A DNA stretch of 64,000 bases from G965227875 sp965227875 (GCA_965227875.1 OZ245783.1:248001-312000), one strand, 5' to 3'; positions 42,885 through 52,693 are shown, numbered from the stretch's first letter. The notes: a model not told the origin generated them from the letters alone. Numbers and translations: made by a program.

Positions 42885-43670
42885 ATGCGTATGAAGCGCA
42901 TTATGAAATCCGCCTTTGTATGTTCGATGGCCATCGGGCTTTCGATCCTCTGGGCCGATCCGTCGCGGGCGCAGGCCGCAAGCATCGTTCCGGAGCAGGA
43001 CCGTTCCGTCGAAAACATCCATGACCCGCTCGAGCCGGTGAACCGCGCGATCTTCGCCGTGAACGACGGTCTCGACATCGTCGTCATCCGCCCGATCGCG
43101 GAAGTCTACCGGACGCTTCTGCCGTCCTTCCTGCGCCGGGGCATCGGGAACTTCCTCGCCAACGTCGCCACGCCCGTGACGCTCGCGAACGATTTCCTGC
43201 AGGGTGACCTGCAGCGTGCGGAAACCACCATGGTCCGCTTCATGCTCAACACGACGGCCGGTCTTGGCGGCCTCAACGATATCGCCGCCGACGCGGGTTA
43301 CGCCAAGCACACCGAGGACTTCGGCCAGACCCTGGCCACTTGGGGTCTTCCCTCCGGTCCGTATCTGGTACTTCCGGTGCTCGGCCCCTCCACGCCGCGC
43401 CACGCGGTCGGCCGTGTCGTCGACATGTTCGCCAACCCGTGGTTCTGGCTTCTTGCCGACGAAGACATCTATACGCGTCTGGCGCCTACGGCTGTCACCG
43501 TCATCAACGCCCGTTCGGAACTCATCGAAGAACTCGACACCGTGCGTGAAACCTCGCCGGACTATTACGAAGCGATCAAGAATCTTTACGTCCAGAACCG
43601 GCTTTCCGAGATCTCGAACGGCGAGACGAGCGATGATCTGCTCCCGGATATTCCGGATATCGACGAATAG
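42885..43670 (+). CDS. mlaA: Phospholipid-retrieval outer membrane protein MlaA (VacJ)
   Basis: Outer-leaflet phospholipid remover of the Mla pathway, which keeps the outer membrane asymmetric. 261 residues with a signal peptide of about 30 residues (cleaving near SRAQA). The MlaA core includes DPLEPVNRAIFAVNDGLD, ANDFLQGDLQRAETTMVRF and GPYLVLPVLGPS. No lipobox cysteine is evident, unlike E. coli MlaA, a common alphaproteobacterial variation. mlaC follows 122 bases downstream. Start at 42885 (AAAGG before it) or six bases later. Confidence 0.92.
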   Translation: MRMKRIMKSAFVCSMAIGLSILWADPSRAQAASIVPEQDRSVENIHDPLEPVNRAIFAVNDGLDIVVIRPIAEVYRTLLPSFLRRGIGNFLANVATPVTLANDFLQGDLQRAETTMVRFMLNTTAGLGGLNDIAADAGYAKHTEDFGQTLATWGLPSGPYLVLPVLGPSTPRHAVGRVVDMFANPWFWLLADEDIYTRLAPTAVTVINARSELIEELDTVRETSPDYYEAIKNLYVQNRLSEISNGETSDDLLPDIPDIDE

Positions 43671-43792
43671 GAATTGTCGCGCGGGCAGGTCCCCAACGAG
43701 ACGATTGAAGCCGGTCAACTTGTATGAGACTGTTCCGTCCGCGTGAACACGTGGACGGCAACAACCGACTTTCAGAACAGCAGGCAGGTATC

Positions 43793-44383
43793 ATGATCAA
43801 ATTCCCATTCAAGTTCATTGCCGCCGGCGCGGTCGTTCTCGCCGGGGTCATGGCGTCCGGTCCGGCGGTTTCCTCGCCGGGAGCCGAAGCCTTCATCAAG
43901 CGCGTATCCGGCCAGGTCATCGCCGTGATCAATGGCGGCGGATCGGACTCCGCGAAGATCGGCAAGTTCCGCTCGATCCTGTCGAGCAATTCCGACGTGC
44001 GTTCCATGGGCGCCTTCGCGCTTGGAAAGTACCGCAAGGATCTCCCGGCCGCCCGCAAGTCCGAATACTACTCCCTGATCAGCGGCTACGCGGCCAAGAT
44101 CTATTACGGCCCGCTCAAGAGCGCCCAGATCAAGACGGTCGACATCAGCAAGAGCGGCCCCTGCAACCGGGACGTCTGCGTCGACTCCACCGTGATCTTC
44201 AACAGCGGCAAGAAGATCCCCGTGAAGTGGCAGCTGCGCCAGAAGGGCAGCGGCTTCCGCATCAAGAACCTCGTCGTCAACGGCATCAACATCGCATCGA
44301 CCCAACGGTCGAATTTCGTCTCCTACATTCGCAAGAACAACGGTGACGTCAACGCGCTGATCGACTGGCTGAAGTCCCAGTAA
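43793..44383 (+). CDS. mlaC: Periplasmic phospholipid shuttle MlaC-like protein
   Basis: 196 residues from the ATG at 43793. A signal peptide (about 27 residues, ending AVSSPG) precedes the MlaC/Ttg2D fold with YYSLISGYAAKIYYGPLKSAQIKTV, VDSTVIFNSGKKIPVKW and FRIKNLVVNGINIASTQRSNF. The last of these is the family hallmark around the C-terminal lipid pocket. It carries phospholipid between MlaA and the inner-membrane MlaFEDB transporter, which is not in the window. An upstream in-frame ATG at 43724 would add a non-signal-like extension. Confidence 0.88.
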   Translation: MIKFPFKFIAAGAVVLAGVMASGPAVSSPGAEAFIKRVSGQVIAVINGGGSDSAKIGKFRSILSSNSDVRSMGAFALGKYRKDLPAARKSEYYSLISGYAAKIYYGPLKSAQIKTVDISKSGPCNRDVCVDSTVIFNSGKKIPVKWQLRQKGSGFRIKNLVVNGINIASTQRSNFVSYIRKNNGDVNALIDWLKSQ

Positions 44384-44404
44384 GCCTACAGAACCCTAAA
44401 AAAG

Positions 44405-44433
44405 AAAACCGGGCCCTGGAGCCCGGTTTTTTT
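44405..44433 (+). terminator. Rho-independent terminator of mlaA-mlaC
   Basis: AAAACCGGGC, loop CCTGGA, GCCCGGTTTT, then further T. Ten paired bases followed by a run of seven T. On the other strand the A-tract also gives T after the stem, so it can serve the convergent ettA gene as well. Confidence 0.92.
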
Positions 44434-44485
44434 GTGCCCGTCGCCCGGCCGGGCTTCTGTCCCGCCGGGCCCTCGGCAAGAGGCG

Positions 44486-46168
44486 TCAGTTCCTGCTGAA
44501 GCGCTTGTACTTGATGCGCTTGGGAATTTCCGCCTCCGGGCCGAGCCTCCGGCGTTTGTCCGCCTCGTAGTCCTGGTAGTTGCCTTCGAACCATTCCACG
44601 TGGCTGTCGCCCTCGAAAGCCAGCATGTGCGTGGCGATGCGATCGAGAAACCAGCGGTCGTGGCTGATGACGAGGGCGCATCCGGCGAAATTGGACAGAC
44701 CGTCCTCAAGGGCCCGCAGCGTGTCGACGTCCAGATCATTGGTCGGTTCGTCGAGCAGCAGCAGGTTCGCACCAGACTTGAGCATCTTGGCCAGGTGCAC
44801 GCGGTTGCGTTCGCCGCCAGACAACTGCCCCACCTTCTTCTGCTGGTCGCCGCCGCGGAAGTTGAACGCCCCCACATAGGCCCGGCTCGACTGTTCCCGG
44901 TCGCCAACCTTGATGACGTCCGTGCCTCCCGAAATCTCTTCCCAGACGGTCTTGTCCGCCTCGAGATCGTCCCGGCTCTGGTCCACATAGCCGAGCACCA
45001 CGGTTTCACCGGTCTTGAGCGTTCCCGAATCCGGTTCCTCCTGCCCGGTCAGCATCCGGAAAAGGGTGGTCTTGCCGGCGCCGTTCGGCCCGATGACGCC
45101 GACGATGCCGCCGGGCGGCAAGCGGAAGGACAGGTCATCAATAAGAAGACGGTCGCCATATCCCTTGGAAAGATGCTCCGCCTCGATCACGTTTCCGCCC
45201 AGCCGGGGTCCGGCGGGGATCACGATCTGGGCCCTGCCCTCCTGCTGCTTGCCGGCTTCCGCGAGCAGTTCGTCATAAGCGCTGATCCTCGCCTTGGACT
45301 TTGCCTGGCGCGCGCGCGGACTCGACTGGATCCACTCCAGTTCACGGGCGAGCGTCCGCTGGCGCGCTTCCTCCTGGCGACCCTCCTGCTCGAGCCGCTT
45401 CTGCTTCTGCTCGAGCCATGAGGAATAGTTGCCCTCGTAGGGGATCCCATGCCCGCGATCCAGTTCGAGAATCCAGCCGGTGACATTGTCGAGGAAATAC
45501 CTGTCGTGCGTGACGAGGACGACCGTGCCCTGATAGTCCCTCAGGTAGTGCTCCAGCCAGGCGACGGACTCCGCGTCAAGGTGGTTGGTCGGTTCATCGA
45601 GCAGCAAGAGATCGGGTTTCGCCAGCAGGAGGCGGCACAGCGCCACGCGCCGACGCTCGCCGCCCGACAGCTTCGTCACGTCGGCCGAGCCGTCCGGACA
45701 GCGCAGGGCGTCCATGGCCATTTCCACCTGGCTGTCGAGATCCCAGGCGTTCGCCGCATCGATCTTGTCCTGCAGTTCCGCCTGTTCGGCGTTGATCGCC
45801 TCTTCTTCCTCCGGCCCCGCAGCCTCGCCCAGACGGCCCCAGTTCTCGTTGTATCGGTCGAGCAGGGCCTGTGTTTCGGCCACGCCTTCCATGACGTTGC
45901 CGAGCACGTCCTTTTCGGGATCGAGTTCCGGTTCCTGCGCGAGATAGCCGGTCTTCGCCCCGTCGGCGACCCAGGCCTCGCCCTGATACTCTGTCTCGAC
46001 GCCGGCCATGATGCGCAGGAGCGTCGACTTGCCCGCGCCGTTGACGCCGACGACGCCGATCTTGGCCCCGGGAAAGAACGAAAGCCTGATGTCCTTGAGA
46101 ACCTGCTTGCCGCCCGAATAGGTCTTCGACAGCCGGTCCATGACATAGACATATTGATAGGATGCCAT
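44486..46168 (-). CDS. ettA: Energy-dependent translational throttle ATPase EttA (ABC-F)
   Basis: Ribosome-associated ABC-F ATPase that gates early elongation according to energy state. 560 residues (E. coli 555). It carries two ABC cassettes: the first with GVNGAGKST and LSGGERRRVALCRLL, the second with GPNGAGKTT and LSGGERNRVHLAKML. They are joined by the charged P-site-tRNA linker (LARELEWIQSSPRARQAKSKARI). No membrane domain. Start at 46168 (MASYQYVYVMDRL) with AGGA upstream; an in-frame ATG two codons earlier is possible. Confidence 0.95.
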   Translation of the reverse strand: MASYQYVYVMDRLSKTYSGGKQVLKDIRLSFFPGAKIGVVGVNGAGKSTLLRIMAGVETEYQGEAWVADGAKTGYLAQEPELDPEKDVLGNVMEGVAETQALLDRYNENWGRLGEAAGPEEEEAINAEQAELQDKIDAANAWDLDSQVEMAMDALRCPDGSADVTKLSGGERRRVALCRLLLAKPDLLLLDEPTNHLDAESVAWLEHYLRDYQGTVVLVTHDRYFLDNVTGWILELDRGHGIPYEGNYSSWLEQKQKRLEQEGRQEEARQRTLARELEWIQSSPRARQAKSKARISAYDELLAEAGKQQEGRAQIVIPAGPRLGGNVIEAEHLSKGYGDRLLIDDLSFRLPPGGIVGVIGPNGAGKTTLFRMLTGQEEPDSGTLKTGETVVLGYVDQSRDDLEADKTVWEEISGGTDVIKVGDREQSSRAYVGAFNFRGGDQQKKVGQLSGGERNRVHLAKMLKSGANLLLLDEPTNDLDVDTLRALEDGLSNFAGCALVISHDRWFLDRIATHMLAFEGDSHVEWFEGNYQDYEADKRRRLGPEAEIPKRIKYKRFSRN

Positions 46169-46335
46169 GATCAATCCTGTATGATGACAAAAGCGATGGA
46201 GAAACGGTCGCGGCCGTTCTATCCGATCCGTTTATGTGCTGCAATCACCGCCGTGCCGGTGATCCGGCCAATATGGCCGAACCCGCCGGAGAGGGCGGCG
46301 GTTCGGACAAATCGAGAATGAAAACGGAGGCGGCA

Positions 46336-46743
46336 ATGTCCCAACCAGACGGTTTCCGGGTTGCACACACGATGATTCGCGTGAAGGACCTGGACAAGTC
46401 ACTCGACTTCTATACCCGGCATCTCGGCATGACGGTCATTCGCCAGACCGAGTATCCCGACGGCAAGTTCACCAACACGTTCGTCGGTTACGGCCCCGAA
46501 GCGACCCATCCGACGATCGAACTCACATACAATTGGGACCAGGAAGAACCCTACGACAAGGGCAATGGCTGGGGCCACCTGGCAATCGAGGTTCCGGATA
46601 TCTACGCCGCCTGCGAAAAGCTCGAGGCCGACGGCGTGCCGATCCCCAGACCCCCGGGTCCCATGAAGAGCGGCACGCGCGTGATCGCCTTCATCGAGGA
46701 TCCGGACGGATACCGGATCGAACTGATCGAACCGAGAGACTGA
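46336..46743 (+). CDS. gloA: Lactoylglutathione lyase (glyoxalase I)
   Basis: Converts the methylglyoxal-glutathione hemithioacetal to lactoylglutathione. 135 residues from the ATG at 46336, with GGAGG six bases upstream. Two VOC half-domains show the metal ligands: HTMIRVKDLDKSLDFY (His), TIELTYNW (Glu), WGHLAIEV (His), RIELIE (Glu). The four-ligand set of the Ni/Co-type enzyme is intact. It stands alone between ettA and the nucleoside operon. Confidence 0.93.
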   Translation: MSQPDGFRVAHTMIRVKDLDKSLDFYTRHLGMTVIRQTEYPDGKFTNTFVGYGPEATHPTIELTYNWDQEEPYDKGNGWGHLAIEVPDIYAACEKLEADGVPIPRPPGPMKSGTRVIAFIEDPDGYRIELIEPRD

Positions 46744-46853
46744 TCCAGGGCCCGGTCACCAGGTCGGTGACTGCCGCCTTGTATATGACGACGAACCCGC
46801 AGTAACGTTTCGTCCGACAACAAGAACAACCGGACATCGAGGGAGAGAGGGAA

Positions 46854-47849
46854 ATGTTCTACCGACTTTGTTCTGCAGTCCTTATTTTCGTCGCCGCCGC
46901 CTGCGCGGCCGTGGCAGCCGAGATCAAGCCGGCCATCGTCTATGACCTTGGCGGACGTTTCGACAAGTCCTTCAACGAAGGCGTCTACAACGGCGCCGAA
47001 AAGTTCAAGAAGGATACCGGGATCGAGTATCGCGATTTCGAGATCACCAATGACAGCCAGCGCGAACAGGCCTTGCGCAAGTTCGCGCGCGGCGGCCACA
47101 GCCCCGTCGTCGCCGTCGGGTTCGCGCACGCAGCGGCTGTGGAGAAGGTGGCCGCCGAGTTTCCGGACACCAAGTTTGCGATCATCGACATGGTGGTCGA
47201 CAAGCCCAACGTCCGCTCGATCCTGTTCAAGGAACATGAAGGCAGCTACCTCGTCGGCATTCTCGCCGCTATGGCGTCCGAATCCGACAAGGTCGGATTT
47301 GTCGGCGGCATGGACATCCCCCTCATCCGCAAGTTCGCCTGCGGCTATGTCGGCGGCGTGAAATCGGTCAAGCCGGACGCCGACGTGATCCAGAACATGA
47401 CCGGCACGACGGGCGCGGCATGGTCCGACCCGGTCAAGGGCGGCGAGCTGGCCAAGTCCCAGTTTGGCCAGGGCGCTGACGTGGTCTATCACGCCGCCGG
47501 CGGAACCGGGCTTGGCGTCCTCCAGGCGGCCGCAGACGCGGGCAAGCTGGGCATCGGCGTCGACTCCAACCAGAACCACCTCCACCCCGGCAAGGTTCTG
47601 ACCTCCATGCTCAAGCGCGTCGATATCGCCACGTACAAGACCTTCGAGAGCGCGATGAAGGATCAGTTCGAATCGGGCATCCAGGTGCTCGGTCTGGCCG
47701 AAGGTGGCGTCGGCTGGGCGCTCGACGACAACAACAAGCCGCTGATCGACTCCGCCATGATGGCAGCGGTCGAGAAGGCGAGCGCGGATATCGTTTCCGG
47801 TACGGTCTCGGTTCACGACTACATGTCGGATTCCAAGTGCCCATACTGA
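46854..47849 (+). CDS. BMP-family nucleoside-binding protein
   Basis: Periplasmic receptor of a nucleoside ABC importer. 331 residues with a Sec signal (about 22 residues, ending AVAAE), preceded by GGGAGAGAGGG, a strong ribosome site. The BMP/PnrA fold begins IKPAIVYDLGGRFDKSFNEG, with later VGFVGGMDIPLIRKFACGY and DVVYHAAGGTGLGVLQAA. PnrA-type proteins bind purine and pyrimidine nucleosides. The downstream salvage enzymes support that ligand class. It is the first gene of a nine-cistron stretch in the same direction. Confidence 0.9.
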   Translation: MFYRLCSAVLIFVAAACAAVAAEIKPAIVYDLGGRFDKSFNEGVYNGAEKFKKDTGIEYRDFEITNDSQREQALRKFARGGHSPVVAVGFAHAAAVEKVAAEFPDTKFAIIDMVVDKPNVRSILFKEHEGSYLVGILAAMASESDKVGFVGGMDIPLIRKFACGYVGGVKSVKPDADVIQNMTGTTGAAWSDPVKGGELAKSQFGQGADVVYHAAGGTGLGVLQAAADAGKLGIGVDSNQNHLHPGKVLTSMLKRVDIATYKTFESAMKDQFESGIQVLGLAEGGVGWALDDNNKPLIDSAMMAAVEKASADIVSGTVSVHDYMSDSKCPY

Positions 47850-47881
47850 TCGCCGGAGCAAACCGCTAGGGGTGTCGGGGC

Positions 47882-49420
47882 ATGACGCAAGCGGCCCCGC
47901 CCCCCGCCATCGAACTGCTTGGGATCGACAAGCGCTTCGGCGCGGTCCACGCCAACCGGTCGATTGACCTGCGGGTCGACCAGGGGACCATACATGGCAT
48001 TGTCGGCGAGAACGGCGCCGGCAAGTCCACCCTCATGTCGATCCTCTATGGCTTCTACAGCGCGGACGCGGGCGAGATCCGCATCAACGGATCCGCGGTC
48101 GCCATCGGCGCACCGGATGACGCAATTTCCGCCGGCATCGGCATGGTGCACCAGCACTTCATGCTGGTTGGACCGTTCACCGTGCTCGAAAACATCGTGC
48201 TCGGCGCGGAAGGCGGTTTCCTGCTCGCGGGCGGTATGGCCCGCGCACGCGCGCGGCTCATCGAAATCGAAAAGGACTACGGGCTCGAGGTGCCGCTCGA
48301 CTCGGTCGTCGACGACCTCACGGTCGGCCAGCAGCAGCGCGTCGAGATACTGAAGGCCCTCTTCCGCGGCGCCGACATCCTGATCCTCGACGAACCCACC
48401 GGCGTACTGACACCGACCGAGGCCGACCACCTCTTTCGCATCCTCCGCATGCTGCGCGACCAGGGCAAGACGGTCATTCTCATCACCCACAAGCTGCGCG
48501 AGGTCCTCGCGGTCACCGACAACGTCTCCGTCATGCGTGCCGGCGAGATCGTCGAGACCGTCCCCACGAAAGAGGCGACGGCGGAGTTGCTCGCCGAGCG
48601 CATGGTCGGCCGGCGTGTGCTGCTGCGCGTGGAGAAGCCCGAGTCGCCGCCGGGAGACGTGATCCTCGATGTCCGTGACCTGTCCGTGGTCGACGGGTCA
48701 GGCGTGGTCCGCGTGGCCGACGTGAGCTTCGAGGTGCGCGCGGGCGAAATCCTCGGCATTGCCGGGGTCGCGGGAAACGGGCAGAGCGAACTGATCGAGG
48801 CGATGACGGGCATCCGTGCGCCCACGTCCGGCAGCGTCGCCTTCAAGGGCCGGGATCTCGGCGTCATGTCCGACGATGCGAACGCGCTGCGGCGGTCCGG
48901 CATCGCCCACGTGCCGGAGGACCGTCAGAGAATGGGCCTCGTCACGTCCTTCCAGGCCCGTGAAAACACAATTCTCGGCTATCAGGGCGACCTCGCCTAT
49001 CGCCGCAACGGGCTGATGGACTGGGGCGCCGTCACCTCCGACACACAGTCCAGGATGGAGAAGTACGACATACGCCCGCGCCAGCCCTTGCTGCGGACGG
49101 CCCACTTCTCCGGCGGCAACCAGCAGAAGATCGTCATCGCCCGGGAGATCGAACACGATCCCGATCTCCTGGTGGTCGGCCAGCCGACCCGCGGGGTCGA
49201 CATCGGCGCCATCGAGTTCATTCACCGCCGCCTTGTCGAAATGCGAAACGCCGGCAAGGCGATCATCCTCGTTTCCGTGGAACTCGACGAGATCCGTTCC
49301 CTCGCGGACCGGATCCTGGTGATGTTCGCCGGACGGATCATCGGCGAGCGGCCGGCGGGGACAGGCGAAAACGAACTCGGTCTGCTCATGGCCGGCATCT
49401 CCGACGACCGGGCTGCATGA
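47882..49420 (+). CDS. Nucleoside ABC importer, double-cassette ATPase
   Basis: 512 residues with two ABC cassettes, as in the YufO/RbsA pattern. The first has Walker A GENGAGKST, LTVGQQQRVEILKAL in place of LSGGQ, and ILILDEP. The second has Walker A-like GVAGNGQSE, in which the lysine is replaced, and HFSGGNQQKIVIAREI. The degenerate second P-loop is normal for this family. It ends overlapping the first permease gene (ATGA). Confidence 0.92.
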   Translation: MTQAAPPPAIELLGIDKRFGAVHANRSIDLRVDQGTIHGIVGENGAGKSTLMSILYGFYSADAGEIRINGSAVAIGAPDDAISAGIGMVHQHFMLVGPFTVLENIVLGAEGGFLLAGGMARARARLIEIEKDYGLEVPLDSVVDDLTVGQQQRVEILKALFRGADILILDEPTGVLTPTEADHLFRILRMLRDQGKTVILITHKLREVLAVTDNVSVMRAGEIVETVPTKEATAELLAERMVGRRVLLRVEKPESPPGDVILDVRDLSVVDGSGVVRVADVSFEVRAGEILGIAGVAGNGQSELIEAMTGIRAPTSGSVAFKGRDLGVMSDDANALRRSGIAHVPEDRQRMGLVTSFQARENTILGYQGDLAYRRNGLMDWGAVTSDTQSRMEKYDIRPRQPLLRTAHFSGGNQQKIVIAREIEHDPDLLVVGQPTRGVDIGAIEFIHRRLVEMRNAGKAIILVSVELDEIRSLADRILVMFAGRIIGERPAGTGENELGLLMAGISDDRAA

Positions 49421-50529
49421 GCGCCCCGGTCCGCGAACTGCCGCTTTGGGCCACGGCGGTTGCGCTGCCGCTGCTCAACCTGTCCGCCGCGTTTCTTGCC
49501 GCGGGCCTCGTCATGGTCGCCATCGGGCAGAACCCGCTGGATGTCGCCCGCATCCTTGTCTGGGGAGCGTTCGGCTACGGCGAAGGTTTCGGCTACACGA
49601 TCTTCTATACCACCAACTTCATCTTCACCGGTCTCGCCTTCGCCGTGGCCTTCCATGCCGGGCTCTTCAACATCGGCGCGGAAGGCCAGGCCTACATCGC
49701 CGGGCTCGGGGTCGCTTTTGTCTGCCTCTCGCTTGAAAGCCTGCCGCTCGTCCTGCTCATGCCGCTGGCCATCGCAGGTGCGGCGATGGCGGGGGCCGCC
49801 TGGGCCTTCATACCGGGCTGGCTCCAGGCCCGACGCGGGAGCCATGTGGTCATCACCACGATCATGTTCAACTTCATCGCGGCCTCGGTGATGGTCTACC
49901 TGCTGGTCAATGTCCTGGCTCCGGCGGGGTCCATGCAGCCGGAATCGCGGACATTCGCGGAACATGCACGCCTGCCGTTCCTGCACGAGTTTCTGGGCGC
50001 GGTGGGCATCTCCATCGCCTCTTCCCCGGCGAACCTGTCCTTCCTGTGGGCCATCGTTTGCTGCGCCGGCCTGTGGGTGCTCATCTGGCATACCCGTTTC
50101 GGTTACGCCCTGCGCACGGTGGGCGCAAACCCGGTAGCGGCCGTCTATGCCGGCATATCGCCGGCCCGGATCACCATCGCCGCCATGATGCTCTCCGGCG
50201 CCCTCGCCGGCTTCATGGCGCTCAACGAGATCATGGGATCGCAGCACAGGTTGCTGCTCGACTTCACCTCGGGATACGGATTCGTGGGGATCGCCGTTGC
50301 GCTGATGGGCCGTTCCCATCCCGTCGGCATCTTCCTGGCCGCGCTGCTTTTCGGCGCGCTCTACCAGGGCGGCGCGGAACTCGCCTTCGAGGTTCCCGAG
50401 ATCACCCGCGACATGGTCGTGGTGATCCAGGGCCTGATCGTGTTTTTCGCCGGGGCCATGGAGTTCTTCTTCCGTCCCTGGCTGACGGCCATGCTGCGCG
50501 GTGTCGCGGCCGGATCGCGGGGGGCCTGA
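49417..50529 (+). CDS. Nucleoside ABC importer permease 1 (YufP-like)
   Basis: 370-residue membrane protein of the BPD_transp_2 family with about nine spans. Typical motifs are FHAGLFNIGAEGQAYIAGLG near residue 80 and RTVGANPVAAVYAGIS further on. Its start overlaps the ATPase stop, and it is followed 4 bases later by the second permease. Together they form the membrane channel. Confidence 0.9.
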   Translation: MSAPVRELPLWATAVALPLLNLSAAFLAAGLVMVAIGQNPLDVARILVWGAFGYGEGFGYTIFYTTNFIFTGLAFAVAFHAGLFNIGAEGQAYIAGLGVAFVCLSLESLPLVLLMPLAIAGAAMAGAAWAFIPGWLQARRGSHVVITTIMFNFIAASVMVYLLVNVLAPAGSMQPESRTFAEHARLPFLHEFLGAVGISIASSPANLSFLWAIVCCAGLWVLIWHTRFGYALRTVGANPVAAVYAGISPARITIAAMMLSGALAGFMALNEIMGSQHRLLLDFTSGYGFVGIAVALMGRSHPVGIFLAALLFGALYQGGAELAFEVPEITRDMVVVIQGLIVFFAGAMEFFFRPWLTAMLRGVAAGSRGA

Positions 50530-50533
50530 AGCC

Positions 50534-51502
50534 ATGGACCTCCAGTCGATCGCCCTCGTCGTCGATTCCGGACTGCGCCTGTCCGTGCCGCTGCTCTTCG
50601 CCTGCCTCGCCGGCCTCTACTCCGAAAGGTCGGGCATCTTCGATATCGGCCTGGAAGGAAAGATGCTCGCAGCCGCCTTCGCCGCCGGTGCCGCGGCCGC
50701 CGTCTCGGGGTCGGCGTGGATCGGCCTGCTCGCCGCGGTCCTCGCCTCCGTGGCGTTCGCGCTTTTGCACGGATACGCCTGCATTACCCACCGCGGCAAC
50801 CAGATCGTCTCGGGCGTGGCTATCAACATCCTCGCCGCTGGCCTGACCGCCCAGCTCGCCGTGAGCTGGTTCCGCCAGGGCGGCCAGACACCGTCCCTGC
50901 CCGGCGATGCCCGTTTCCTCGAACTCACCTGGCCCGGCGCCCGCGCACTCGCGGAGACACCGGTGATCGGTCCGCTCTACAGCGAGATCCTCTCCGGGCA
51001 CACGTTGCTGGTCTACCTGTCGCTTCTGGCGGTGCCGCTGACATGGTGGCTCGTGTTCCGGACCCGCTTCGGCCTGCGTCTGCGCGCCGTCGGCGAAAAC
51101 CCGGCTGCCGCGGATACCGCGGGGATCTCCGTGACCTGGCTGCGCTACCGCGCCGTCATCTGCTGCGGCATCCTGTGCGGGTTTGCCGGCGCCTACCTGT
51201 CGATCGCCCAGAGCGCGGGGTTCATCCGCGACATGACCGCCGGTAAGGGATTCATAGCGCTCGCAGCGCTCATCTTCGCCAAGTGGCGTCCGGTCCAGGC
51301 CATGGGGGCCTGTTTCCTCTTCGGCATGCTGGACGCCATCTCGATCCGGCTGCAGGGTGTGGAAATCGCCGGTATCGGCACGATCCCCGTGCAGTTCATA
51401 CAGGCCATCCCCTATATACTTACGGTCGTCCTGCTTGCGGGATTCGTCGGGCGCGCGATCCCGCCCAGGGCCGGCGGCGTCCCCTACGTCAAGGAGAAGT
51501 GA
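50534..51502 (+). CDS. Nucleoside ABC importer permease 2 (YufQ-like)
   Basis: 322-residue membrane protein starting MDLQSIALVVDSGLRLSVPL, with the paired-permease motif YSERSGIFDIGLEGKMLAAA and RAVGENPAAADTAGIS. About eight spans. It ends 2 bases before cdd. The pairing of two dissimilar permeases with a double ATPase and a BMP receptor is diagnostic of nucleoside importers. Confidence 0.9.
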   Translation: MDLQSIALVVDSGLRLSVPLLFACLAGLYSERSGIFDIGLEGKMLAAAFAAGAAAAVSGSAWIGLLAAVLASVAFALLHGYACITHRGNQIVSGVAINILAAGLTAQLAVSWFRQGGQTPSLPGDARFLELTWPGARALAETPVIGPLYSEILSGHTLLVYLSLLAVPLTWWLVFRTRFGLRLRAVGENPAAADTAGISVTWLRYRAVICCGILCGFAGAYLSIAQSAGFIRDMTAGKGFIALAALIFAKWRPVQAMGACFLFGMLDAISIRLQGVEIAGIGTIPVQFIQAIPYILTVVLLAGFVGRAIPPRAGGVPYVKEK

Positions 51503-51504
51503 CC

Positions 51505-51894
51505 ATGTCGCAGGATCTGCTCGATGCGGCGCTCCGCGCGATGAAGAACGCCCACGCGCCCTATTCCGGCTTTCCCGTAGGCGCGGCCCTGCGCACGGAC
51601 ACCGGCATGATCTACTCCGGCTGCAACGTCGAAAACGCGAGCTACCCCGAAGGCTGGTGTGCCGAAACCTCAGCCCTCGCTGCCATGGTTTCGGCCGGCG
51701 ATACGGTCTGGACCGAAGTCGCCGTGGTCGCCGAACGGATGCCGCGCATCACGCCCTGCGGCGGATGCCGCCAGCGCCTGTCCGAGTTCGCCGCATCCGA
51801 CGCCGTATTGCATTTTTGCACCCTCAAGCGGGTCGTCGACACGATCCCTTTCCGGAAACTGCTGCCCGACGCCTTTGCATCGGCCTGGAACTGA
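51505..51894 (+). CDS. cdd: Cytidine deaminase
   Basis: Converts cytidine and deoxycytidine to uridine and deoxyuridine. 129 residues, the small tetrameric type. Zinc and catalytic residues are in CNVENASYPEGWCAETSAL (Cys-Ala-Glu) and PCGGCRQRL (PCxxC). Start at 51505 with AAGGAGA upstream. Its TGA is one base before the purine nucleoside phosphorylase ATG. Confidence 0.95.
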   Translation: MSQDLLDAALRAMKNAHAPYSGFPVGAALRTDTGMIYSGCNVENASYPEGWCAETSALAAMVSAGDTVWTEVAVVAERMPRITPCGGCRQRLSEFAASDAVLHFCTLKRVVDTIPFRKLLPDAFASAWN

Positions 51895-51895
51895 C

Positions 51896-52693
51896 ATGAC
51901 CACGCCGGCGACAGACATGCTGCGAAAGCACCTCGGCGGGTTCCAACCGGTCGCCGCCGTCGTGCTCGGATCGAGCGTCGGCGCCGTCGTCGAACGGATG
52001 GCCGTCGAGACGACGATCCCGTTCGCGGACCTCCCCGGATTTCCAAGACCATCCGTGTCCGGGCACAGCGGACGCGTGGTCGCCGGCCTGCTCGGCGCCC
52101 GGCCGGTCCTGATCGTACAGGGCCGCGCCCATCCCTACGAGACCGGCCAGGCGGGCATCATGCGCCCGGTCCTGCAGAGCCTGTCGGAACTGGGCCTGGA
52201 AAGGATCGTGCTGACCAATGCGGCGGGGTCTCTCAGTCCGGGCATGCCGCCGGGCCGGATCATGCTGATCACCGATCATATCAACCTCTCCGGCATGAAC
52301 CCTCTCATCGGCGAAAAGGGCGACGCCGGCTTCGTACCGATGACGGACGCCTACTCGCCGCAGCTCGTCGAGACGATGCGCGCGGCAATGGCGGATTGCG
52401 GACTTCCCGCCCATGAGGGGGTCTATGCCTGGGTTTCCGGCCCGTCATTCGAGACCCCTGCGGAAATCCGCGCGATGAGGCTGCTGGGCGCGGACGCCGT
52501 CGGCATGTCGACGGTGCCCGAAACGATCCTCGCCCGCCGCTTCGGCCTCGACGTCGCAGGCCTGTCGGTGATCACGAACTATGGCGCCGGCCTGAAGGGC
52601 GGCGCACCGAGCCACGACGAGACCAAGCAGCAGGGCGCCCGGGTGGTCGACCAACTGGCGGCCTTGCTGGAACGTTTCATGGAGCTTGTGTGA
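51896..52693 (+). CDS. Purine nucleoside phosphorylase (trimeric type)
   Basis: Splits purine nucleosides with phosphate to base and ribose-1-phosphate. 265 residues. Family features: AVVLGSSVGAVVERM near residue 20, GRAHPYE, LTNAAGSLSPGM, and the purine-site TNYGAGLKGG. The size and GSxxG start fit the PunA/XapA class rather than the hexameric DeoD class. It overlaps deoA by four bases. Confidence 0.9.
   Translation: MTTPATDMLRKHLGGFQPVAAVVLGSSVGAVVERMAVETTIPFADLPGFPRPSVSGHSGRVVAGLLGARPVLIVQGRAHPYETGQAGIMRPVLQSLSELGLERIVLTNAAGSLSPGMPPGRIMLITDHINLSGMNPLIGEKGDAGFVPMTDAYSPQLVETMRAAMADCGLPAHEGVYAWVSGPSFETPAEIRAMRLLGADAVGMSTVPETILARRFGLDVAGLSVITNYGAGLKGGAPSHDETKQQGARVVDQLAALLERFMELV

Noticed and set aside
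46754..46771. GGTCACC/GGTGAC hairpin after gloA as a terminator or riboswitch
   Set aside because: Only six pairs, no T-tract, and no conserved aptamer features could be matched.
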